DNA from: Anaerolineaceae bacterium UBA6801
Lineage (GTDB): Bacteria; Chloroflexota; Anaerolineae; Anaerolineales; Anaerolineaceae
Length of the DNA stretch: 7,790 nucleotides
Assembly: GCA_002452315.1 (NCBI GenBank)
Contig: DKFH01000176.1
Coordinates: 1-7,790 of the forward strand
Direction of reading: 5' to 3'
The first letter of the stretch is position 1. Each line of letters opens with the position of its first letter. Made by a program: the position numbers and the translations under genes. The notes under the pieces are model-generated. The model was not told where the DNA came from, ran no database searches, and worked only from the letters and a program-made list of their open reading frames with translations. Of the stretch, positions 1 to 5,689 are shown piece by piece.

Positions 1-139
1 TGGTGACCAGGGCGATGGTCACAGTTGCAAGGGCCAAAATGAGCACCATGGCAGGCAGGCTGAGCAGGCTAAACAAAAAGCGCTTCTCGAAGACATGGCG
101 GGTGTATTCGTATTTAATGATGGTCCAGATCTTAGCCAT
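1..139 (-). CDS. ABC-2 type exporter permease, NatB-like (N-terminal fragment, cut by window edge)
   Basis: Only the first 46 codons are present; the gene continues past the left edge. The product begins MAKIWTIIKYEY, followed by a basic stretch (residues 14-20 include R, H, E, K, R) and a strongly hydrophobic segment from about residue 21 to 45, which is the first membrane helix. This N-terminus (short cytoplasmic start with an IIKYEY-type motif, then one helix before a large loop) is typical of NatB/YhaP-type ABC-2 permeases. The start is supported by AAGGGGG five or six bases upstream. It overlaps the stop of the upstream ATPase gene by 8 bp (ATGGCTAA), so translation is probably coupled. 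With that ATPase it should form an inner-membrane exporter; substrate (Na+, drug, peptide) cannot be told from this fragment. Confidence 0.8.
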   Translation of the reverse strand, partial: MAKIWTIIKYEYTRHVFEKRFLFSLLSLPAMVLILALATVTIALVT

Positions 140-1043
140 GTTGCCCCCTTGATTGTTTCCTGACCACTTGAATGAAGATCTCATTCAGCGGTGGCACTGC
201 GATCTCGAATGCAGCGATTTCGGTGCCCTGGTTGATCAGATACTTGAGGACCTGATTGGGTTCAGCATGCTCTTCCAGCGTAAGGTAATGGCGTCCGTTC
301 AATTCACGGACGGAAGAGACGCCCTCGATCACCTTTGGGAGCGGTGTGAGGGGCGTGACGAGGATATCCCGGGAGGCAAACTTGCTCTGAATTTCCCTGA
401 GGGTGCCGTACAGCACCCGATGACCATGATCAATCAACAAGATCCGGTCACAGAGCTCTTCAACCTGGTTCATTTGGTGGGTGGACATGATGATGGCTTT
501 GCCTTCCTCCCGCTTTTGTTCCAGGATCTCTTTGACCATGGCGGTATTGACCGGGTCGAGCGAGGTGAAAGGCTCGTCGATGATGATCAGGTCGGGGTCG
601 TGCACTAATGTGGAAATCAGCTGGGCTTTTTGCTGCATGCCTTTGCTGAGCTCTTTGACCTTTTTGTCGCGGACCTCGTGGAGGTCGAAGCGCTCGAGGT
701 ATTGGGTTAAAAGCGGGTTGCTGGTTTTTTCCGGCATGCCCTTGAGAGACGCCAGGAAGGTCAGGCAGCGTTCCAGGGGAATGTCCTGGTATAGGCCGCG
801 CTCTTCAGGGAGATACCCGATGCGATTTTTCTTTTCATCGCTCATCCGCCCACCCATCATGCTGATCTCACCTGAATCGGGTGTAAAAATGTCGAGGATC
901 ATGCGGATGCAGGTCGTTTTCCCAGCACCGTTGGGGCCGAGCAAGCCAAAAATTTCACCTGGCTGGACGTCAAAGCTCAAGTTATCAACGGCTAGGGTTT
1001 CACCAAATCTCTTAACCACGTTGAACACACTGACGGTGGTCAT
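132..1043 (-). CDS. ABC exporter ATP-binding protein, NatA-like
   Basis: This 303-residue cytoplasmic ATPase should power export through the ABC-2 permease encoded directly downstream. The nucleotide-binding domain occupies about residues 4-215: Walker A GPNGAGKT at 36-43, signature LSKGMQQK at 132-139 (the SKGM form is common in NatA-like proteins), Walker B LIIIDEP at 152-158 with catalytic E157, D-loop SLDP after it, and H-loop His189 in STHQ. Residues from about 216 to 300 form the extra C-terminal region (DUF4162-like) seen in NatA/YhaQ-type ATPases. The start ATG has AGAAAGG seven bases upstream and an untranslated leader of about 90 nt below a candidate promoter, so this is probably the first gene of its operon. 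All ATPase motifs are intact. The exported substrate is unknown; the family includes Na+ and drug exporters. Confidence 0.92.
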   Translation of the reverse strand: MTTVSVFNVVKRFGETLAVDNLSFDVQPGEIFGLLGPNGAGKTTCIRMILDIFTPDSGEISMMGGRMSDEKKNRIGYLPEERGLYQDIPLERCLTFLASLKGMPEKTSNPLLTQYLERFDLHEVRDKKVKELSKGMQQKAQLISTLVHDPDLIIIDEPFTSLDPVNTAMVKEILEQKREEGKAIIMSTHQMNQVEELCDRILLIDHGHRVLYGTLREIQSKFASRDILVTPLTPLPKVIEGVSSVRELNGRHYLTLEEHAEPNQVLKYLINQGTEIAAFEIAVPPLNEIFIQVVRKQSRGQHG

Positions 1044-1138
1044 TTGAAAACCTTTCTTCTTGTACCTTAACTGTTTTTTACTGATAAACGCTTAAAGGCA
1101 CCTAAACGTCTGTGCCATGGCTTGAGGAAACAACTGTA

Positions 1139-1167
1139 ATTGTATCAAAATATTATAATATTCCCAA
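1139..1167 (-). promoter_or_regulatory. Candidate promoter for the NatAB-like operon
   Basis: On the minus strand TTGGGA (1167-1162) and TACAAT (1144-1139) are separated by exactly 17 bp, with 4/6 and 5/6 matches to the sigma-70-type boxes. A second perfect TATAAT (1157-1152) lies inside the spacer but has no acceptable -35 at 16-18 bp. The site lies just beyond the terminator of the upstream unit and about 95 bp before the ATPase start, in an AT-rich patch, which is the expected position. It was identified by eye only. Confidence 0.5.
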
Positions 1168-1190
1168 CTGATGAGGCCGTGCTGAGCGTT

Positions 1191-1227
1191 AAAAACCAAC
1201 GCCCCAGCAGTGTTTGGCAGGCGTGGG
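1191..1227 (-). terminator. Rho-independent terminator after the Ddn-like gene
   Basis: In the minus-strand transcript an 8-position stem (arms 1227-1220 and 1203-1196, one mismatch at 1225/1198) is extended by three more pairs after a 2-nt bulge (1217-1215 with 1206-1204), leaving an 8-nt loop. It is followed at once by five U (1195-1191). It lies 11 bp beyond the stop codon of the Ddn-like gene and just upstream of the next candidate promoter, so it separates two transcription units. Confidence 0.75.
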
Positions 1228-1238
1228 GATTGTATTTT

Positions 1239-1826
1239 TTATTTCTTCCTTCTCCACAGCCACCAAAAGGTGATGTCAAAGGCCATCCCCAGCAAAATCA
1301 GGGGCCAGGCCCACACCAGGTCAGCCTCCAGGGGAGGAGGGCAGGGCTGATCGGTCGGGTCAAAGGTCAGGGCAGGCCATTGTTTGACCTGTTCCAGCAT
1401 ATTCACCCCCTGCTGTTCCTCGTGGTAGTTGGCTTTGAGGAGCTTTCCAACCGGGCTGTGGGTGAGGTAGAGCCTGACCGCTTCCCATTCCTGATCAGAT
1501 TGCGGGGGACGGGCCGTGACGCACACACGCTCATAACCATTTTGGAGCGTCACCCGGGGGTCGGCCAGGATGTTCTGGTACCAGTCCGGTTGATCCCCAA
1601 ACCCGCTGATGATGAAATACTGGCCTTCATGGAAGAAATATTCCACGGGTGTGCGGTGGGCTTTACCGGTTTCACGGCCTGTGGTGGAGAGAATCAGGAT
1701 GTAATTCCCCAGCAGCTTTCCCAACCCCAGGCGATATAGCACAATCGGCGTTTTAAACAGCTTTTTCACCAGGGTGTTGCCTGGATAAGGTAAAAACCTC
1801 TCGAAATGAAAATGTTCATTGGACAT
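1239..1826 (-). CDS. Nitroreductase/quinone reductase family protein (F420H2-dependent Ddn-like) with hydrophobic C-terminal tail
   Basis: This 195-residue protein resembles the Ddn/F420H(2)_quin_red family of split-barrel flavin/deazaflavin oxidoreductases, which reduce quinones or nitro compounds with F420H2. Family hallmarks are the N-terminal YRLGLGKLLGN segment (31-41), the LSTTGRETGKAHRTPVEYF strand-turn-strand (46-64), and the stretch ISGFGDQPDWYQNILADP (73-90) followed by a VTLQNG strand. A proline-rich linker (about 157-165, PTDQPCPPP) leads to a tryptophan-rich hydrophobic segment (170-191) ending in RRKK; this tail is not part of the core fold as I know it. The start is set by AAGGAGGA, whose AGGAGG core lies 5 nt before the ATG. 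The gene follows the cysteine desulfurase by 14 bp, so the two are co-transcribed. Cofactor choice (F420 versus FMN) and substrate are inferred from family only. Confidence 0.82.
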   Translation of the reverse strand: MSNEHFHFERFLPYPGNTLVKKLFKTPIVLYRLGLGKLLGNYILILSTTGRETGKAHRTPVEYFFHEGQYFIISGFGDQPDWYQNILADPRVTLQNGYERVCVTARPPQSDQEWEAVRLYLTHSPVGKLLKANYHEEQQGVNMLEQVKQWPALTFDPTDQPCPPPLEADLVWAWPLILLGMAFDITFWWLWRRKK

Positions 1827-1838
1827 ATTCTCCTCCTT
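1827..1838 (-). promoter_or_regulatory. Ribosome binding site of the Ddn-like gene
   Basis: AAGGAGGA (1838-1831) lies in the 14-bp gap right after the desulfurase stop codon. Its AGGAGG core is 5 nt from the ATG at 1826. The near-perfect match suggests efficient reinitiation and confirms this start. Confidence 0.8.
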
Positions 1839-1840
1839 TT

Positions 1841-3004
1841 TTAGTTGTAACGGGTTGGGTCGATTCTCCTGACCGCTGCGGATATAATCTCGACCGCCTG
1901 GTCGATGTCTTCAGGCCGGGTCATCGACCCGACAGAAAAGCGCAGGGCGCCTTTAGCCCAGGCCAGCGGCACGTTCATGGCCTTGAGGACGCTGGAGACC
2001 TCGACATGGTCGGCGTGGCAGGCGGCCCCGGCGGAGGCGGCCACGCCTGCTGAGATTTCCTCCAGCAGGACATTGGCTTCGATGTGCAGGAAGCTGATGT
2101 TGAGCGTATTGGGCAGGCGCTGTTCGGGGTGCCCGTTGAGGCGCAGTAAACCGGATGGCAAGGCTTGGGTTAAGCCGGTGTGCAGCCGTTCCCGCAAAGT
2201 TTTAAGATGCAGCGTACGCGCAGCCAGGCTCTGATGGGCTTCCTGGGCTGCTGCGCCCAGGCCGACGATCTCGAGCACGTTCTCCGTGCCCGGCCGCAGG
2301 TTCCCTTCCTGGCTGGCGCCGAAAGTGATCTTGTTGAGCTGGACGCCCTTCCGGATGTAAAGTGCGCCCACGCCTTTGGGCGCGTAGAGCTTGTGGCCGG
2401 CGATGGACAGCAGGTCAACGCCCAAATCATCGACATTGACCGGCAGCTTACCCACGGATTGGGCGGCATCGGTGTGGAACAGGGCGCCGGCCTGGTGGGC
2501 CAGTTGGGCCAGCGCTGAAATGGGCTGCAGTGTGCCGACTTCATTATTGGCGTGCATGATGCTCACCAGGAGGGTCTCAGGCGTGAGGGCCTCCGCCAGG
2601 TGCTGCGGGGAGACCTGCCCGTAACCATCGACCGGCAGGGTTGTGATGCGGTATCCCTGTGACCTCAAAAAAGCGCACACTTCGGTCACCGCGGGATGCT
2701 CAACCGCCGAGGTGATGATGTGCTTCCCCTGATGCAGGTTGGCCCGGGCCACCCCCTGGATGGCAAGGTTGTTGGATTCTGTGCCGCCACTGGTGAAGAT
2801 GATGTCTTCGGGCTCAGTCCCGATCAATGCCGCAACCTGCTTTCGGGCTGTTTCGACGGCATCTTTTGCTGTGCGGCCGTAGGGGTGACTGGAGGAGGGG
2901 TTGCCAAAGTGTTCTTCCAAGAATGGGCGCATGGCCCTAATCACAGCAGGGCTGAGTGGTGTGGTGGCGTTGTAATCGAGGTAGATGGGCTGCAGTTTGG
3001 GCAT
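1841..3004 (-). CDS. Cysteine desulfurase, IscS/NifS type (PLP-dependent class V aminotransferase fold)
   Basis: This 387-residue cytosolic enzyme should convert L-cysteine to alanine, leaving a persulfide on its active-site cysteine for Fe-S cluster or thio-cofactor synthesis. Landmarks in order are IYLDYNATT (7-15), GGTESNN (73-79), EHPA with PLP-stacking His103, NNEVG (153-157), HTDAAQ with Asp179, PLP-lysine Lys205 in SIAGHKLYAPKG, RPGTEN (237-242), and catalytic Cys329 in AGAACHAD. Length and motif order are normal, and no motif is broken. The start fits the family N-terminus and has AGGAGG upstream, though only 3 nt from the ATG. It is the first gene of a two-gene unit with the Ddn-like reductase, with its own -10 element. 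No scaffold or acceptor gene (IscU, SufE, MnmA) lies in the window, so the sulfur acceptor is unknown. The name iscS or nifS cannot be chosen from sequence alone. Confidence 0.93.
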   Translation of the reverse strand: MPKLQPIYLDYNATTPLSPAVIRAMRPFLEEHFGNPSSSHPYGRTAKDAVETARKQVAALIGTEPEDIIFTSGGTESNNLAIQGVARANLHQGKHIITSAVEHPAVTEVCAFLRSQGYRITTLPVDGYGQVSPQHLAEALTPETLLVSIMHANNEVGTLQPISALAQLAHQAGALFHTDAAQSVGKLPVNVDDLGVDLLSIAGHKLYAPKGVGALYIRKGVQLNKITFGASQEGNLRPGTENVLEIVGLGAAAQEAHQSLAARTLHLKTLRERLHTGLTQALPSGLLRLNGHPEQRLPNTLNISFLHIEANVLLEEISAGVAASAGAACHADHVEVSSVLKAMNVPLAWAKGALRFSVGSMTRPEDIDQAVEIISAAVRRIDPTRYN

Positions 3005-3036
3005 ATTCCTCCTGTTGTTTGGCGGAATCTGGGTTA

Positions 3037-3065
3037 ATTATACCTGCACGGAAATGAAAACCACC
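3037..3065 (-). promoter_or_regulatory. Candidate promoter for the desulfurase/Ddn-like unit
   Basis: A consensus -10 TATAAT (3042-3037) lies 33 bp upstream of the desulfurase ATG in the minus orientation. The -35 region at 17 bp (3065-3060, GGTGGT) is poor and overlaps the stem of the preceding terminator. A start site near 3030 would give a leader of only about 25 nt. The placement between a terminator and a gene supports it; the weak -35 keeps confidence modest. Confidence 0.4.
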
Positions 3066-3089
3066 CGGGAGGTGTTTCCCAGGTGGTTT
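3054..3089 (-). terminator. Terminator closing the BMP-type importer operon
   Basis: In the minus transcript an 8-bp stem (3089-3082 with 3065-3058), a single mismatch, and a further 4-bp stem (3080-3077 with 3070-3067) enclose a 6-nt loop. The transcript continues with TTTTCATTT, counting the four T at 3060-3057, part of which belongs to the lower stem. It lies 28 bp past the stop of the second permease. The U tract is interrupted, so efficiency may be moderate. Confidence 0.7.
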
Positions 3090-3116
3090 GGGTGGCAAGT
3101 ATCGGGTAAAGGCCGG

Positions 3117-4394
3117 CTATTCTTTGTCGTAGGGTTCCCCATCGGCTGCAGGCATATCCCCTTTGCCGATGAAGCCAGCCAGGACGATCATGGTGATCAC
3201 GTAGGGTGCCATGGCCATGATTTGCGGGGGGATGACGCTGCCCAGCAGCGACAGTTTGGAGCCGATTGCATCCGCAAAGCCGAACAGGAAGCCCGCGCCG
3301 ATGGCGCCTAAGGGCCGCCAGTTGCCGAAGATCATCGCGGCCAGGCCGATGAAGCCTTTGCCGGCCGTCATGCCTTCGTTGAAGCGCCCCACCGAGCCCA
3401 GGGTGAAGAACCCGCCAGCAAGCCCTGCGACCAGGCCACTCAAAATGACAGCCACATAACGGGTTTTGATGACGTCAATGCCGAGGGTGTCGGCTGCCCG
3501 GGGGTGTTCGCCCACGGAGCGCAACCGCAAGCCCCAGCGGGTGGAGAACAGTGCCACCTGGATTACCACCAACAAGATGAACATCAGGTAGACGAACACG
3601 TTGGTGTTGAAGAGGATTGGACCTAACAGGGGGATGTTGGCCAGCCCTGGGATGGGGATGCGGGGGAACAACGGGGGATTGTTCAGCGCCTGGTTGGTCT
3701 GTAAGTATTTCTGCGAGATGAAGGCCGTCATACCGGCTGAAAAGATGTTGATGACGGTGCCTGAGATGATCTGGTTGATTTTGTATTTAATGGATAGGAC
3801 GGCATGAAGCAAGCTAAGGAGCATCCCAGAAAGGATAGCCGCCAGCAAACCGATCCATGTGCTGTTGGTGATGCTGCCGATCAGGGCGCCGAACATGGAA
3901 CCCATCAGCATCATGCCTTCAATGGCAATGTTGACCACGCCGGCCCGTTCTGAGAGCACACCCGAAAATGCACCCAGGGTAATCGGGACAGCCAGAAGCA
4001 CCGCGCTGGCCAGCATACCGGCCAGGTTGACCGAGGTCCCACCGGCCTGCCAGGTGAGGAAACCAAAGATCAGGAACAGACCGCATAAGCCGATCATGCC
4101 GTTGGTCGCCCTCCCAAAGCCGCGAATGAGCTGGTAAATGCCGATGGCAGTTGTGATGATGAGCAGTGCAATCAGCGTTGAGCGGGTGGGGATGATCCAG
4201 TCGCCCATCGTGCCGACGTCGATGCCGCCCGGGGTCATCACAAACCGGGTAAGTGTGCCTGGGGCTGAGTTCAACACGAATCCGAACAGGATCACCAAGG
4301 CAATTAATAGCTCAGCGATTCCCATCGCCAGTTTTCTGGAAGGAGAAATTTCATAGATCCTTTTGTGTTCAATGGTTTGCGTAGCACTTGTCAT
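3117..4394 (-). CDS. BMP-type nucleoside ABC importer permease, second subunit (NupQ-like), N-terminally extended
   Basis: This 425-residue inner-membrane permease (BPD_transp_2 family) should pair with the upstream permease to form the pore. The core begins near residue 120 and carries the family hallmark GVLSERAGVVNIAIEGMM at about 145-162, then WGLRLRSVGEHPRAAD (287-302), a cytoplasmic loop likely to contact the ATPase, and GKGFIGLAAMIFGNWRP (345-361). About 10-11 membrane helices can be drawn. The core alone equals the usual length of about 300-320 residues; the first ~118 residues add about three more hydrophobic segments (22-42, 71-90, 99-118). I chose the ATG at 4394 because AGGAGG lies 6 nt upstream and it forms an ATGA overlap with the previous stop; the ATG at 4412 has no ribosome binding site. 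It is the last gene before the terminator. Confidence 0.9.
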   Translation of the reverse strand: MTSATQTIEHKRIYEISPSRKLAMGIAELLIALVILFGFVLNSAPGTLTRFVMTPGGIDVGTMGDWIIPTRSTLIALLIITTAIGIYQLIRGFGRATNGMIGLCGLFLIFGFLTWQAGGTSVNLAGMLASAVLLAVPITLGAFSGVLSERAGVVNIAIEGMMLMGSMFGALIGSITNSTWIGLLAAILSGMLLSLLHAVLSIKYKINQIISGTVINIFSAGMTAFISQKYLQTNQALNNPPLFPRIPIPGLANIPLLGPILFNTNVFVYLMFILLVVIQVALFSTRWGLRLRSVGEHPRAADTLGIDVIKTRYVAVILSGLVAGLAGGFFTLGSVGRFNEGMTAGKGFIGLAAMIFGNWRPLGAIGAGFLFGFADAIGSKLSLLGSVIPPQIMAMAPYVITMIVLAGFIGKGDMPAADGEPYDKE

Positions 4395-5677
4395 GATTGA
4401 CCTCCTCCCCATCCACTGACAAAGACGGTTTCTTCTTCATGCTTGGGTTTTCGTAAGCGGTAGATGCCGCGAATGATGGCTGGTGCGGCGACAAACATCA
4501 GGATGATGGCCTGTAATACGTCCACAATGTCGATGGGGATCCGCGAGACGACCATCATGCGGGTGGCGCCATTGCGCAGGGTGCCAAACAGGATCGAAGC
4601 CAGCACCACACCCAGCGGGTGGTTGTTGCCGATTAAGGCCAGGGCGATGCTGTCGAAGCCGTAACCCGAGGACAAACCCAGGGCCATGCTGCGGTTGACG
4701 GCCAGGATCTGGACGCCGCCAGCCATACCGGCAAGTGCGCCAGAAATGGCCATGCCCAGCATGTAGGATTTGGCCACGTTCAAGCCAGCATATTTGGCTG
4801 CTCGCGGGTTGGCACCTACAGTGCGCAGGTTCAGCCCCCACTTGGTTTTAAATAGCAGCCACCAAACAAGCCAGGCGACACCCAGGGCAATGAAAAAGCC
4901 CAGGTGGAAGCGGATGGGCGTTTGGAAGAATTGCGGGATCTGGGCGCTTTCTTCGATCAACGGACTGATGGGCATTCCGGCTGCACCCGGCCGGTTCATC
5001 GGCCCAGAGAGGAGCCATTCAGTCAGCCGGAAGGCGATCCAGTTCATCATGATGGTGTTGATCACCTCGTGTCCGCCCGTGGTGGCTTTAAGTAAGCCCG
5101 GAATAAAGCCCCACAAGGCACCGCCCAGGGCGCCTGCCAGAAAAGCCAGCGGCATATGGATGATGGTGGGCAACCCGGTGATGGCATACCCGACAAAAGT
5201 AGCACAAGCAGCGCCGATAAATAACTGACCCTCAACACCGATATTGAATAACCCAGATCGGAAGCCCAGCGCCACGGCCAAACCGGCAAAGATATACGGC
5301 GTGGCCTGCACCAGGCTTTCAAGGAACGGGTTGAAGGCTGAACGGATGGCACGCTCATCCCCTGAGCCCAGGGCAGAAATGATTCTACCCGGATCACCGA
5401 TAGAGCCGGTGAACAGGGCTTGATAAGCGGTGGAGATTTCATTCAAGGCTGTTGATAGCCCCTGGCCGAAGGATTCACCAAAGGCTGCGTAGACGGTTGT
5501 GCTGGTGGCTGCGATTAGAATGGCACCGATGATCAGCCCGGTGACAATGGCCAGCACTGGGATGGCGATCACGTTCCATAGCGATCGTTTTGGGGCTGAA
5601 TGTTCATCGCCCGGTTCATTGACCTCTTGCAGCAGAACATTGCCAGCCTCTTCAAGTTTCTTAGGTTCACGTTTCAT
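4391..5677 (-). CDS. BMP-type nucleoside ABC importer permease, first subunit (NupP-like)
   Basis: This 428-residue inner-membrane protein of the BPD_transp_2 family should form half of the translocation pore. It starts with a charged, hydrophilic cytoplasmic segment (1-32), then a first helix (about 34-58), an outside loop (about 60-120), and the core with the hallmark FRSGLFNIGVEGQLFIGA at 139-156. Further family landmarks are GGHEVINTIMMNW (201-213), WGLNLRTVGANPRAAKYAG (280-298), the probable ATPase-contact loop, and SGYGFDSIALALIG (337-350). The C-terminal tail (about 408-428) is hydrophilic. It starts 12 bp after the ATPase stop, with GGAAGG overlapping that stop codon as ribosome binding site, and its own stop overlaps the next start by 4 bp, so the three genes are translationally linked. 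Homologues move purine or other nucleosides; substrate here is inferred. Confidence 0.92.
   Translation of the reverse strand: MKREPKKLEEAGNVLLQEVNEPGDEHSAPKRSLWNVIAIPVLAIVTGLIIGAILIAATSTTVYAAFGESFGQGLSTALNEISTAYQALFTGSIGDPGRIISALGSGDERAIRSAFNPFLESLVQATPYIFAGLAVALGFRSGLFNIGVEGQLFIGAACATFVGYAITGLPTIIHMPLAFLAGALGGALWGFIPGLLKATTGGHEVINTIMMNWIAFRLTEWLLSGPMNRPGAAGMPISPLIEESAQIPQFFQTPIRFHLGFFIALGVAWLVWWLLFKTKWGLNLRTVGANPRAAKYAGLNVAKSYMLGMAISGALAGMAGGVQILAVNRSMALGLSSGYGFDSIALALIGNNHPLGVVLASILFGTLRNGATRMMVVSRIPIDIVDVLQAIILMFVAAPAIIRGIYRLRKPKHEEETVFVSGWGGGQS
4395..4406 (-). promoter_or_regulatory. Ribosome binding site deciding the start of the second permease
   Basis: AGGAGG (4406-4401) sits 6 nt before the ATG at 4394, inside the end of the upstream permease gene, whose TGA shares bases with that ATG (ATGA). 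This favours the 425-residue product over one starting 18 bp further upstream at 4412. Confidence 0.75.
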
Positions 5678-5689
5678 AAGCGCACCTTC

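Noticed and set aside
481..1047. Open plus-strand frame of 188 codons opposite the NatA-like gene
   Set aside because: It is exactly antisense to a gene with all ABC ATPase motifs, shows no recognisable family, and is rich in residues expected from reading a complementary strand.
1092..1118. Eight-codon reading frame in the leader of the NatA-like gene, a possible leader peptide
   Set aside because: No ribosome binding site lies upstream of its ATG, it has no run of a single amino acid, and no alternative terminator hairpin follows it.
1140..1739. Open plus-strand frame of 199 codons opposite the Ddn-like gene
   Set aside because: It would run through the terminator hairpin and is antisense to a gene with a perfect ribosome binding site and clear family motifs.
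4395..4412. Upstream ATG (4412) as start of the second permease
   Set aside because: No ribosome binding site precedes it, while the ATG at 4394 has AGGAGG at ideal spacing and an ATGA coupling with the previous gene.
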